From NCBI RefSeq assembly GCF_013002715.1, contig NZ_JABENB010000002.1, positions 434,001-498,000 on the forward strand: a DNA stretch of 64,000 nucleotides, given 5' to 3'. Positions within the stretch are counted from its first letter, which is position 1. Each line of letters opens with the position of its first letter. Below, piece after piece: positions 35,149 to 43,982 of this stretch. The notes beneath the pieces were generated by a model that was not told the origin of the DNA, did not search any database, and saw nothing but the letters and a program-made list of their open reading frames with translations. The position numbers were made by a program, and so were the translations under genes. This stretch comes from Flexivirga aerilata. GTDB lineage: Bacteria; Actinomycetota; Actinomycetes; Actinomycetales; Dermatophilaceae.

Positions 35149-36306
35149 ATGACGGGCGTGACGCAGCTGACAGGACGCCGGCCGCTTGGCGCCACCGACC
35201 ACCGGCAGCTGCCGCTGGCGCGCACCGACTGGGGGCTGGTGGTCGCCGCGTTCGCGCTGTCGGTGACCGGGGCCCTGCTCGTCTGGTCGGCGACGAGGCA
35301 TGCGGACGGCTCGGCATACCTGATCCGGCACCTGTTCAACCTGGGCGTCGGTATGGCGCTGGCCGCGCTCGTGATGCGCATCGACTTCCGCGCGATCCGC
35401 GCCTTCGCGCCGTGGGTGTATGTCGCCTCGCTCGTCGGCCTGCTGCTGGTGCTGTCGCCGCTCGGCTCCACCATCAACGGCTCCCGGTCGTGGATCCAGG
35501 TGCCCGGCTTCTCGATCCAGCCCGCCGAGTTCGCCAAGGTGGCGCTCTGCGTCGGGCTGGCGATGATCCTCGCCGAACGCGGTGAGCGCGACGCGCCGCC
35601 GCCGGCGCGGGACGTCGCGGTCGCGGCGGTCGTGCTCGGCATACCCGTGCTGCTGGTGCTCGCGCAGCCGGACCTCGGATCGGCGACCGTGCTGGTCTTC
35701 ATGGGCATCGGCGTGATCGCGGTGAGCGGCGCATCACGCTGGTGGCTCGTCGGTTTCGCCGCCGCGCTCGCGGCCACGGTCACCGCCGCGCTCACGACGC
35801 CGGTCCTCAGCGGCTACCAGCGCAACCGGCTGACCGCCTTCGCCGACCCGTCGGTCGACCCGACCGGCATCGGCTACCAGGTGCAGCAGGTCAAGATCGC
35901 CGTCGGGTCCGGCGGCTGGACCGGGGAAGGTCTCTTCCACGGCCGGCAGACCCAGGGCGGCTTCATCCCGTTCCAGCAGACCGACTTCATCTTCTCGGTC
36001 GCGGGGGAGGAGCTCGGCTTCGTGGGTGCGGCCGGCATCGTGCTGCTGCTCGGATTCGTCGTCGTACGAGCGCTGTTGATCGCCCGGCGCACCCGCGACT
36101 CCTTCGGCCGGCTGGTCGCGGTCGGGGTCGCGGTGTGGTTCCTCTTCCAGATCCTGCAGAACGTCGGGATGAATCTCGGGCTGCTGCCGGTGACCGGTCT
36201 GCCGCTGCCGTTCGTGTCCTACGGCGGGTCCAGCATGTTCGCCTGCTGGCTCGGCATCGGCCTGCTCGGCAACGTGCACCTGAGCAGCCTGCGGCGACTG
36301 AGCTGA
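35149..36306 (+). CDS. rodA: rod-shape/cell-division SEDS protein RodA
   Basis: A 385-residue SEDS glycosyltransferase with about ten membrane segments. Conserved blocks are GSRSWIQVPGFSIQPAEFAKVAL, LAQPDLGSATVLV, GYQVQQVKIAVGSGGWTGEGLFHGRQTQGGFIPFQQTDFIFSVAGEELGF and GLPLPFVSYGGSSM. It polymerises lipid II with a class B PBP. The family is normally beside mrdA and mreBCD; neither is in the window, so its partner must be elsewhere. An alternative start is GTG 35158. Assignment to RodA rather than FtsW rests on length and on the downstream TIGR03960/rne context. Confidence 0.88.
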   Translation: MTGVTQLTGRRPLGATDHRQLPLARTDWGLVVAAFALSVTGALLVWSATRHADGSAYLIRHLFNLGVGMALAALVMRIDFRAIRAFAPWVYVASLVGLLLVLSPLGSTINGSRSWIQVPGFSIQPAEFAKVALCVGLAMILAERGERDAPPPARDVAVAAVVLGIPVLLVLAQPDLGSATVLVFMGIGVIAVSGASRWWLVGFAAALAATVTAALTTPVLSGYQRNRLTAFADPSVDPTGIGYQVQQVKIAVGSGGWTGEGLFHGRQTQGGFIPFQQTDFIFSVAGEELGFVGAAGIVLLLGFVVVRALLIARRTRDSFGRLVAVGVAVWFLFQILQNVGMNLGLLPVTGLPLPFVSYGGSSMFACWLGIGLLGNVHLSSLRRLS

Positions 36307-36312
36307 GGTCGG

Positions 36313-36318
36313 TAGAGT
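36313..36318 (+). promoter_or_regulatory. -10 element (TAGAGT) of the acyl-CoA ligase gene
   Basis: TAGAGT ends 7 nt before the ATG at 36326. GGAG at 36321-36324 lies too close to the ATG to be an efficient Shine-Dalgarno, so a leaderless transcript is likelier. Confidence 0.4.
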
Positions 36319-36325
36319 CCGGAGC

Positions 36326-38158
36326 ATGGTGAAGTCGCTCAGCGAAGAGCAGCCCGATCTGTCCGTCATCGAGCAGCGGGCGTCCTCGGTGGCGCAGCTG
36401 TTCATCGACCGGGTCGCGGCCAGCCCCACCCGTGAGGCGTTCCGCTATCCCGTCGGGGAGCAGTGGCGGTCGATGACGTGGCGGCAGGCCGACGAACGCG
36501 CCCGCCGCATCGCCGCCGGCCTCGTCGCGCTCGGCGTCGATGCCGAGGACCGGGTCGCGATCGCCGCCGCCACCCGCCTGGAGTGGGCGCTCGCCGACCT
36601 CGGCATCATGCTCGCCGGCGCCGCGACCACCACGATCTACCCGACGACGACCGCCGACGAGGTGCTCTTCATCGTCTCCGACTCGGGCAGCAAGGTCGTC
36701 TTCGCCGAGAACGACGACCAGGTCGCCAAGCTGCGCGACGGCCGCGACGCGATCCCGGGCGTGCGCAAGGTCGTACTCATCGACGGCACCGGCGACGGTG
36801 ACTGGGTGATCACGCTCGAGGAGCTGGAGCGACTCGGCACGGCATACCTCGCCGACCACCCGCAGGCGCTGGACGAGCGCATCGCCGCCATCGAGCCGGA
36901 CTCGCTCGCCACCTTGATCTACACCTCCGGCACGACCGGCCGGCCCAAGGGCGTGCGGCTGCCGCACGACGCGTGGACCTACGAGGCGGCCGCGGTCGAC
37001 TCCACCCACATCCTCGGCGAGGACGACCTGCAATATCTCTGGCTGCCGCTCGCGCACGTCTTCGGCAAGGTGCTGCTCACCCTGCCGCTGCAGATCGGCT
37101 TCCCGACCGCGATCGATGGCCGGGTCGACAAGATCGTCGACAACCTGCCCGATGTGCGGCCCACCTGGATGGGCGCGGCACCGCGCATCTTCGAGAAGGT
37201 CTACGGCCGCATCACCACGATGATGGCCGAGGAGGGCGGCGCGAAGGCCAAGCTCTTCGACTGGGCCAGCGGTAACGCCCGCAAGGTCGCCGACAGCCGC
37301 GCCGCCGGCACGTCGGCAAGTCCGCTGCTCGGCGCGCAGCACGCGGTCGGCGACAAGATCGTGCTCGGTAAGATCCGCGACCGCTTCGGCGGCCGGGTGC
37401 GGTTCTTCATCTCCGGCTCCGCCGCGCTCAACCAGGACGTCGCGAAGTGGTTCGACGCGATGGGTATGCCGATCCTCGAGGGCTACGGCCTCACCGAGAC
37501 CTCGGCCGCGTCCTGCGTCAACCGCCCGGACGCCAATGTCGTGGGCACCGTCGGCTGGCCCGTGCCCGGCACGCAGGTCAAGATCGCCGACGACGGCGAG
37601 GTGCTGATCAAGGGCCCCGGCGTCATGCAGGGCTACCGCGGCCTCGACGACGTCACGTCCCAGACCCTGGTCGACGGCTGGTTCCACACCGGCGACATCG
37701 GTGAGCTGCTGCCGAGCGGGCACCTGAAGATCACCGACCGCAAGAAGGACCTCTTCAAGACGTCCAACGGCAAGTACGTCGCGCCGAGCCTCATCGAGGC
37801 GCGCTTCAAGGGCATCTGCCCCTACGCCTCACAGTTCGTCGTCGAGGGCGACGGCCGCAAGTTCGTCTCCGCGCTGGTCACCCTCGACCCCGACGCCATC
37901 GGCGACTGGGCCGCATCGCACGGCATGCCGGGCGCCGACTACCGCACGATCGTCACCTCCGACGCCGCCCGCGAGATGGTGCAGGAATACATCGACGAAC
38001 TCAACCTCGGCCTCAACCGCTGGGAGCAGGTCAAGAAGTTCGTCATCCTCCCGCGCGACCTCACCGTCGAGCAGGGCGAGATCACGCCCAGCCTGAAACT
38101 CAAGCGGACCGTGGTGACCCGCAAGTTCAAGGATGAGCTCGACAGCCTCTACGACTGA
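36326..38158 (+). CDS. long-chain fatty-acid-CoA ligase (AMP-binding, FadD15-like)
   Basis: A 610-residue ANL-superfamily enzyme. The phosphate loop is LIYTSGTTGRPKGVRLPHDA, A5 is ILEGYGLTETSAAS, A7/A8 are GWFHTGDIGELLPSGHLKITDRKKDLFKTSNGKYVAP, and the C-terminal catalytic Lys lies in GEITPSLKLKRTVV. Length and the YPTTTADEV and WMGAAPRIFEKVY segments match bacterial long-chain acyl-CoA synthetases. It activates fatty acids for lipid synthesis or beta-oxidation. It is soluble, with no transmembrane segment. The next gene begins after 184 nt containing the fructan operators. Confidence 0.92.
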   Translation: MVKSLSEEQPDLSVIEQRASSVAQLFIDRVAASPTREAFRYPVGEQWRSMTWRQADERARRIAAGLVALGVDAEDRVAIAAATRLEWALADLGIMLAGAATTTIYPTTTADEVLFIVSDSGSKVVFAENDDQVAKLRDGRDAIPGVRKVVLIDGTGDGDWVITLEELERLGTAYLADHPQALDERIAAIEPDSLATLIYTSGTTGRPKGVRLPHDAWTYEAAAVDSTHILGEDDLQYLWLPLAHVFGKVLLTLPLQIGFPTAIDGRVDKIVDNLPDVRPTWMGAAPRIFEKVYGRITTMMAEEGGAKAKLFDWASGNARKVADSRAAGTSASPLLGAQHAVGDKIVLGKIRDRFGGRVRFFISGSAALNQDVAKWFDAMGMPILEGYGLTETSAASCVNRPDANVVGTVGWPVPGTQVKIADDGEVLIKGPGVMQGYRGLDDVTSQTLVDGWFHTGDIGELLPSGHLKITDRKKDLFKTSNGKYVAPSLIEARFKGICPYASQFVVEGDGRKFVSALVTLDPDAIGDWAASHGMPGADYRTIVTSDAAREMVQEYIDELNLGLNRWEQVKKFVILPRDLTVEQGEITPSLKLKRTVVTRKFKDELDSLYD

Positions 38159-38240
38159 TTCTTCTGCTCCGGCTCCTCCTCGCGGTCCTGACGGCGGGGC
38201 CGGCTCGCAAGCTCGCCCGTGATCTGGGTTGGTTAACTTT

Positions 38241-38256
38241 GGTTAAACGCTTGACC
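38241..38256. promoter_or_regulatory. LacI-type operator O1
   Basis: GGTTAAACGCTTGACC is a 16-bp imperfect palindrome (12 of 16 positions symmetric) with the central CG typical of LacI-family sites. It covers the -35 hexamer TTGACC of the fructan promoter. TTGGTTAA is repeated at 38229 and 38239, just upstream. Confidence 0.6.
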
Positions 38257-38280
38257 ACCCTGTGACGCGCGCCATACGCT
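38251..38280 (+). promoter_or_regulatory. promoter of the fructan operon
   Basis: TTGACC (38251-38256) and TACGCT (38275-38280) are 18 bp apart. The transcription start would fall near 38287, inside operator O2. The GH32 ATG at 38343 has CAGGAG upstream, so this transcript has a leader. Confidence 0.5.
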
Positions 38281-38283
38281 CCT

Positions 38284-38299
38284 GCGCAAACGTTTAACC
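38284..38299. promoter_or_regulatory. LacI-type operator O2
   Basis: GCGCAAACGTTTAACC, which on the other strand reads GGTTAAACGTTTGCGC, shares GGTTAAACG-TTG with O1. Centres of O1 and O2 are about 43 bp apart, close to four helical turns, so one repressor could hold both sites on the same face. Confidence 0.6.
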
Positions 38300-38342
38300 G
38301 CTGGTCAACCGCTGTGCTGACCCAGCCGTCTTCAGGAGCGTC

Positions 38343-39764
38343 ATGACCCGGCCCGCCTTCTTCCAGCCCGTCGACGGATGGGTCGGTGACGTCATCCCGG
38401 CGGTGGCGGCGGGCGGGGATGCCGTCGAGCTCTACTACCTGCACGACCGCCGTGACCCCGCGCTCGGTATGCCGTGGCACCTCGCCACCACGAGTGACTT
38501 CGTGACCTTCACCGACCGCGGCGAGGCACTGTCGTCGGGTGGCTCGGACGCGGCCGATCTCAACGCCTACACCGGCTGCGTGGTCGACGGACCCGACGGC
38601 TGCCGGCATCTGTTCTACACCGGCCAGCATCCGGCCCGGCTCGGTGCCGACGGCCGGCCCCTGCAACTGGTCATGCACGCCACCGGTGACGGGACGGGCG
38701 GCTGGGTCAAGCATCCGGGGCACACGTTCGGCGCTGGTGAGGGTTACGAGACCGGTGACTGGCGGGATCCGTTCGTGATCCGCGACGACGAGCACGGCGT
38801 ATGGCGGATGCTGCTCGCCGCCCGGCACGACAAGGGACCGGAGCGCCGCCGCGGAGTGATCGCACAATGCGTCTCACGCGATCTCGTCCACTGGGAGTCG
38901 GCCGAACCCTTTTGGGACCCAAGAAGATTCGTCACCCACGAGTGCCCGGACGTCTTCCGCTGGGGCGACTGGTGGTATCTCGTCTTCTCGGAATTCTCCG
39001 ACAGCTTCGCCACGCGCTACCGGATGGCGCGCACTCTGGACGGCCCGTGGTTGGTGCCGCACCACGACACGATCGACGGTCGCAGCTTCTACGCCGCCAA
39101 GTCCGTGTCGTATGACGGGAGGCGCTACCTCGTCGGCTGGATCGCCACCCGGGAGGGCGACTCCGACGACGGGCCCTGGCAGTGGGCCGGCACCATGGCG
39201 ACCCTGCAACTCGCCCAGAATGCCGACGGCACACTGCGATTCGCGCTCCCGGACACACTGCTCGCCAGCTTCGACCGCCCGGGTCAGGCCGGTGTCCCGC
39301 TCACCACGCTCCACGCACCGGATGGTTACGCCGCCGTGGTGGGCTCGGCGCCGCTCCCGCGGCAGGGTCTCCTGCGAGTCACCCTCGAGATCGCGGCAGG
39401 GACCACCGAGTGCGGACTACTCCTGCGCGCCACCGATGACGGCGACCAGGCGCACGCGATCCGGTTGGAGCCCAAACGGAACCGGCTCGTCCAGGACCGC
39501 TGGCCACGCCGACGCACCGGCGGCGAGCAGTGGCAGATCAGTGGCGACGTGCCGCACCTGATCGAGACCGAGCGGCCGGTCGCCCTGCCGGCCGGCGCGC
39601 ACACGCTGGACGTTGTGTTCGACGGATCGGCGGTCCAGGTCTGCATCGACGACAGCGTCACCCTCAGCACCCGCATGTATGACGAGCGCGGCGATCGCGT
39701 CGGCATCTTTGTCGGCGAGGGCACCGTGACGATCACCGATTTCCAACTGTACGAACGGAATTGA
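38343..39764 (+). CDS. glycoside hydrolase family 32, intracellular, atypical nucleophile motif
   Basis: A 473-residue five-bladed propeller plus beta-sandwich enzyme with no signal peptide. The three acidic GH32 motifs are recognisable but divergent. The nucleophile Asp is D16 in FFQPVDGWVGDVIPA (usual form WMNDPNG), the RDP motif is DWRDPFV (D142), and the acid/base is E200 in THECPDVF. The C-terminal part is AGTTECGLLLRATDDGDQ and VFDGSAVQVCIDDSVTLSTRMYDERGDRVGIFV. It probably cleaves fructosyl oligomers imported by the adjoining ABC system; exact linkage is unknown. It is the first gene of the fructan operon. Confidence 0.8.
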   Translation: MTRPAFFQPVDGWVGDVIPAVAAGGDAVELYYLHDRRDPALGMPWHLATTSDFVTFTDRGEALSSGGSDAADLNAYTGCVVDGPDGCRHLFYTGQHPARLGADGRPLQLVMHATGDGTGGWVKHPGHTFGAGEGYETGDWRDPFVIRDDEHGVWRMLLAARHDKGPERRRGVIAQCVSRDLVHWESAEPFWDPRRFVTHECPDVFRWGDWWYLVFSEFSDSFATRYRMARTLDGPWLVPHHDTIDGRSFYAAKSVSYDGRRYLVGWIATREGDSDDGPWQWAGTMATLQLAQNADGTLRFALPDTLLASFDRPGQAGVPLTTLHAPDGYAAVVGSAPLPRQGLLRVTLEIAAGTTECGLLLRATDDGDQAHAIRLEPKRNRLVQDRWPRRRTGGEQWQISGDVPHLIETERPVALPAGAHTLDVVFDGSAVQVCIDDSVTLSTRMYDERGDRVGIFVGEGTVTITDFQLYERN

Positions 39765-39766
39765 CC

Positions 39767-41116
39767 ATGAGTGCAGCACGCACAACCCGTCGTCTCCGCG
39801 CCGGTCTCGCCGCAGTCGCCGCAGTGGCGAGCCTCGGCGCCTGCAGCGGAGTACGGGGCGACTCCGGAGCGGTCACTCCGCCCGGTGAGGTCAAGGCGCA
39901 CCCGGTGACCTGGTTGCTGTCGCGGCCGGCGGACGGGGCGACGATCACCGTGATGAAGCAGATCGCCGCCGACTACGCGAAGAACCACCCAGGCTTCGAG
40001 CTCAACCTGATCACGACGCCGGACCGGCCGTCATACATCCAGAAGTTCGAGACCCTCGCGGCGGCCAACAAGCTGCCGGAGTTCTTCGACACGGACGCGA
40101 CGCCGTTCGCGCAGAAGCTCGCCTCGCAGGGGCGCATGCTCGACGTGTCCAAGCTGCTGCGCAGCTACGGGATCTACGACGACTACCGCCCGATTGCCTT
40201 GAACTATCAGCGTTTCGACGACGGGCGCCTCTACACGATCCCGTTCGAATACCAGGCAGAGTACTTTTTCTACAACAAGGCGTTGTTCGCCAAGGCCGGG
40301 GTGACGGTGCCGCGGACACTCAACGACCTCCCGGCGACCTGCACCGCCCTGCGCAAGGCCGGCATCACGCCGATCGCGCTGGACGGGCAGGACCAGTGGC
40401 CTTTGGAGCGCTATGCGGCCTACCCGGCGTTCCGCGCCGCCGGTCCGTCCTACATCACGAAGCTGAAGTATGACGACGCCAGCCTTGCCGATCCGCCCGG
40501 CCAGGCAACCGTCACCTGGCTGGCCGCGCTCGGGAAGGCCGGATGTTTCCAATCCGGTTTCTCCGCAACGGGTTACGCCGACGCCCAAAACCTCTTCACC
40601 TCGGGCAAGGCCGCGATCTACAACATCGGCACGTGGGAGCTGCCGAGCCTTGCCACCTCCAAACTCGACCCCAAGGTGCGCCAGGACGTCGACTTCTTCA
40701 CCCTGCCGAACAACCCCGGGTCACCCACTGCCGACAACGAATTCGTCGCACCCTCCGGCATCGGCATGGCGGTCAACTCGCTGACCTTCGACCCGTTGGT
40801 TCGCGACTTCCTGCAGCTCGCGCTCACTCGCTACCCGTCGCTGTATGCCGCAACCGGCGCACTGTCGCCGACCACGAACGTGACGACCACGATCCCGAAG
40901 GACGCGACTCCGCTCTACCGGAAGGCGCTCGACCAGGCGGCCCGGGTCGGTCCACAGCTGGTGATGCCCTGGGACACCCAGCTCGACCCGACCTCCAACA
41001 CCCGCCTGCAACAAGACCTCGTGTTGCTGGTGCAGGGCGACCAGTCCGCCGGCTCGTTCACCCAGAAGATCGACCGCACGATCGCGCAGAACGCCCCGAA
41101 AAAGCCTGGAAAGTAA
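39767..41116 (+). CDS. sugar ABC transporter substrate-binding lipoprotein
   Basis: A 449-residue family-1 extracellular solute-binding protein. The signal peptide ends in a lipobox (ASLGACSG). The mature part has WLLSRPADGATITVMKQIAADYAKNHPGFELN, IPFEYQAEYFFYNKALFAKAGV, and FVAPSGIGMAVNS, typical of oligosaccharide binders. Located between the GH32 gene and two permeases, it likely captures fructo-oligosaccharides or sucrose. The ATG is chosen over a TTG at 39761 that overlaps the previous stop (TTGA); both are possible. Confidence 0.9.
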   Translation: MSAARTTRRLRAGLAAVAAVASLGACSGVRGDSGAVTPPGEVKAHPVTWLLSRPADGATITVMKQIAADYAKNHPGFELNLITTPDRPSYIQKFETLAAANKLPEFFDTDATPFAQKLASQGRMLDVSKLLRSYGIYDDYRPIALNYQRFDDGRLYTIPFEYQAEYFFYNKALFAKAGVTVPRTLNDLPATCTALRKAGITPIALDGQDQWPLERYAAYPAFRAAGPSYITKLKYDDASLADPPGQATVTWLAALGKAGCFQSGFSATGYADAQNLFTSGKAAIYNIGTWELPSLATSKLDPKVRQDVDFFTLPNNPGSPTADNEFVAPSGIGMAVNSLTFDPLVRDFLQLALTRYPSLYAATGALSPTTNVTTTIPKDATPLYRKALDQAARVGPQLVMPWDTQLDPTSNTRLQQDLVLLVQGDQSAGSFTQKIDRTIAQNAPKKPGK

Positions 41117-41126
41117 GGACTTTGCG

Positions 41127-42005
41127 ATGCTTCCCTATCGATCCAGACTCTCGGTCGCGGTCTTCCTGGTGCCGCCGCTGGCACTCTATGCGGTTGCCGT
41201 GCTGCTGCCCATCGGACAATCCCTCTTCCTCAGCCTGTTCAGCTGGGACGGCATCACCGACTCGCAGTTCGTCGGATTGGACAACTACCGGCACCTGCTC
41301 ACCGACGGGGTCTTCTGGCGGGCGTTCGCCAACTCGCTCGGCTACCTGGTGATCTGCCTGGTGCTGCAGCTGGGTGGCGCCCTCGCGATCGCCTGCCTGC
41401 TGACGTCGATCAGGCGCTGGCGCGAGGTCTTCAAGGTGCTCTACCTCCTGCCGGCGGTGATCTCGACGGTGGCGATCGCGTTCCTCTTCGCCCGGATCTA
41501 TTCCGTGGAGCCGGAAGGCCTGCTCAACGGGGTGCTCGGGGCCGTCGGTCTCGACGCGCTGCAGCGGCCCTGGCTGTCGGACGTGAGCACGGTGCTGGCG
41601 GCGGTGTCGGCGCCGGAGGGTTGGCGGTTCGTCGGCCTCTACACGATCATCGTCTACGCGGCTCTGCTCGCCGTACCCCGTGACCTGCAGGAAGCCGCCG
41701 CCCTGGACGGCGCGAATGCCTGGCAGATCTTCTGGCGGATCCGGTTTCCCTACATCCGCCCGGTCTGGATCACCACGACGATCATGGCCACCACCTATGC
41801 CCTACGCGGGTTCGACATCCCCTACCTGCTCACCGGCGGCGGTCCCGGGCAGTCCTCGGAGCTGGTCACCACCTACATGTACAAGACGGCCTTCACCAGC
41901 ACCAACTACGGCTACGCCAGCACGATCTCGGTCTTCATCGTGGTCGAGTGTCTGGTCGCGGTCGGCCTCATCCTGCTCGTCCTGCGTCGGGAGAAGACAG
42001 CATGA
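41127..42005 (+). CDS. sugar ABC transporter permease (MalF/UgpA type)
   Basis: A 292-residue permease with six hydrophobic segments. The EAA loop is EAAALDGANAWQIFWRIRFPYIRPVWITTTI, and LFSWDGITDSQFVGLDNYRHLL is the usual N-terminal periplasmic segment. It pairs with the next permease; its start lies 10 nt after the binding-protein stop and its stop overlaps the next gene by 4 nt. Confidence 0.92.
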   Translation: MLPYRSRLSVAVFLVPPLALYAVAVLLPIGQSLFLSLFSWDGITDSQFVGLDNYRHLLTDGVFWRAFANSLGYLVICLVLQLGGALAIACLLTSIRRWREVFKVLYLLPAVISTVAIAFLFARIYSVEPEGLLNGVLGAVGLDALQRPWLSDVSTVLAAVSAPEGWRFVGLYTIIVYAALLAVPRDLQEAAALDGANAWQIFWRIRFPYIRPVWITTTIMATTYALRGFDIPYLLTGGGPGQSSELVTTYMYKTAFTSTNYGYASTISVFIVVECLVAVGLILLVLRREKTA

Positions 42006-42904
42006 CCACCACCATCGCGCCCGCCCGCACATCGTCGGTCGACGCACCTCCACCGCCGGCGCCGTCCGCGCAGCACCGGCGCAGTCCGGCCCGCATCGTC
42101 TCTCGCGTCCTCGTCGTCCTGATCGCGATGGTGCAGGTCTACCCGCTGCTCTGGCTGTTCGTCACCAGCGTCCGTCCCGAACGCGACTTCGCCTCGGGCA
42201 ACCCCTTCGGCATACCCGGCTCGATCACGTGGGACAACTACGCCCGGGCGTTCGACCAGGGACACCTCGGCCAGAACATCCTCAACAGTCTCATCGTGAC
42301 CGCCGGTGCCATCGCGCTCATCGTGGTCCTCGGCATGATGGGCGCGTATGCGTTGCAGGTGTTGGGTTTTCGCGGCAGTCGCGCCGTGCGGGCGCTCTTC
42401 CTGCTCGGCATCGTCGTGCCGGTGCAGATCGCGCTGGTGCCGCTGTTCATCGACTACTCCCGGGTCGGCCTGCTCGACACCTACCCGTCGATGATCATCC
42501 CGCTCGCGGCGTTCGCATTGCCGATGTCCATCTATCTGTTCTCCTCGTTCTTCGAGTACATCCCTCGGGAGACCTACGAGGCGGCGTCGATGGACGGCGC
42601 CGGGCCCTACCGGATCTTCGCGCGGATCACGCTGCCGCTGTCGCTCAACACTGTGGTCACCGTGGTGATGGTCAACGCGATCTTCATCTGGAACGACTTC
42701 ATCTTCGCCAACACGTTCGTGCTCTCCGAAGGCCGCAAGACGATCCCGCTCGGGTTGCAGAACTACATCGGCGCGATGGGGAAGGTCGACTGGACCGCGA
42801 CGTTCGCCGCCGTGTGTGTCACAGTCACACCGCTGTTGCTGGTCTTCCTGGTGCTCAACCGGGCGATGATCTACGGACTCGAGAGCGGGGCGAACAAGGG
42901 ATGA
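42002..42904 (+). CDS. sugar ABC transporter permease (MalG type)
   Basis: A 300-residue permease with a 30-residue polar N-terminus and six membrane segments. The EAA loop reads ETYEAASMDGAGPYRIFARITLPLSLNTVVTV, and WNDFIFANTFVLSEGRKTIPLGL is a typical C-terminal block of carbohydrate importers. No ATPase gene follows, so it probably uses a shared MsiK/MalK-like ATPase encoded elsewhere. ATGA overlaps join it to both neighbours. Confidence 0.92.
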   Translation: MTTTIAPARTSSVDAPPPPAPSAQHRRSPARIVSRVLVVLIAMVQVYPLLWLFVTSVRPERDFASGNPFGIPGSITWDNYARAFDQGHLGQNILNSLIVTAGAIALIVVLGMMGAYALQVLGFRGSRAVRALFLLGIVVPVQIALVPLFIDYSRVGLLDTYPSMIIPLAAFALPMSIYLFSSFFEYIPRETYEAASMDGAGPYRIFARITLPLSLNTVVTVVMVNAIFIWNDFIFANTFVLSEGRKTIPLGLQNYIGAMGKVDWTATFAAVCVTVTPLLLVFLVLNRAMIYGLESGANKG

Positions 42905-43911
42905 CGGGGAGCGATGCGGGCCGCCCGGTGACGATGCGTGACGTCGCGGCGGCGGCAGGAGTGTCGGTGGCGACCGTCTCCCACGTCGTCAACGACAAGC
43001 CGGGTGCTCGCATCGGCCCGGAGACCCGCCGCCGGGTGCAGGCCGCGGTTGCCGACCTCGGCTACCGGCCCAACGCCATGGCGCAGAACCTCGTCAGGGG
43101 CGGCTCGAAATTCATCGGGCTGGTCGCCGACGCCATCGCCACGACGCCGTTCGCCGGGCAGATCATCCACGGCGCCCAGGACGAGGCGTGGCGGCACGGT
43201 TACGTCCTGCTCGTGGCCAACACCGAGGGCAACGACGCCGCCGAAAAGGAAGCGCTGGCAATGATGCTCGAGCACAAGGTGCGCGGTGTCATCTACTCCA
43301 CGTGGTATCACCGGCGGGTCGAGTTGCCGCCCACGCTGACCGAGTCCGACCACGTGCTGGTCAACTGCTTCGCGACCGACCCGGGAGTGCGTGCCGTCAT
43401 ACCCGACGAGATCGGAGGTGGTCGCACCGCCGCACAACTGGCGATCGACGCCGGCCACCGCCGGATCGGCTTCGTCAACACCACCACCGCCTCACCGGCT
43501 CGCGACGGGCGACTGATCGGTTACCGGGACGCGCTGAAGGCGGCCGGTCTGCCGGTGGACGAGCGGTTGATCATGGACACCCGCCCCGATCAGGAGGGCG
43601 GTTACGCCGTCGTGCCGGCGTTGCTCGAGCGCGGCGTCACGGCGGTGTGCTGCCACAACGACCGGGTCGCGATGGGCGTGTATGACGGGCTGCGCGAGCG
43701 CGGGGTCGGGGTCCCGGATGACCTGGCGGTCATCGGCTTCGACAACCAGGAGGTCATCGCCGCACACCTGCGACCGCCACTGTCGACAGTCGCGCTGCCG
43801 CACTACGAGCTGGGAGCCGCGGGCGTGCGCGTGCTGCTCGGGCTGGACGACACCGCGGTCACCGGCATCGTCAGCATCCCGTGCCCGCCGGTGCGCCGGG
43901 CGTCCGCCTGA
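42901..43911 (+). CDS. LacI family transcriptional repressor of the fructan locus
   Basis: A 336-residue LacI/GalR-type regulator. The N-terminal helix-turn-helix and hinge are VTMRDVAAAAGVSVATVSHVVNDKPGARIGPETRRRVQAAVADLGYRPNAMAQNL. The sensor domain matches periplasmic-binding-protein-like repressors (IGLVADAIATTPFAGQIIHGAQDEA, GHRRIGFVNTT, AVCCHNDRVAMGVYDGL, DLAVIGFDNQE). Its gene is inside the operon it probably controls, and two LacI-type operators overlap the operon promoter. The inducer is probably a fructose-containing sugar. The ATG overlaps the permease stop (ATGA). Confidence 0.92.
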   Translation: MTGSDAGRPVTMRDVAAAAGVSVATVSHVVNDKPGARIGPETRRRVQAAVADLGYRPNAMAQNLVRGGSKFIGLVADAIATTPFAGQIIHGAQDEAWRHGYVLLVANTEGNDAAEKEALAMMLEHKVRGVIYSTWYHRRVELPPTLTESDHVLVNCFATDPGVRAVIPDEIGGGRTAAQLAIDAGHRRIGFVNTTTASPARDGRLIGYRDALKAAGLPVDERLIMDTRPDQEGGYAVVPALLERGVTAVCCHNDRVAMGVYDGLRERGVGVPDDLAVIGFDNQEVIAAHLRPPLSTVALPHYELGAAGVRVLLGLDDTAVTGIVSIPCPPVRRASA

Positions 43912-43982
43912 CCCCACAGCGCACGACCTCACGTCACCCGCGCGACCCGCCTCACCCCGCACGACCCCCACAGGAGGAGCCG

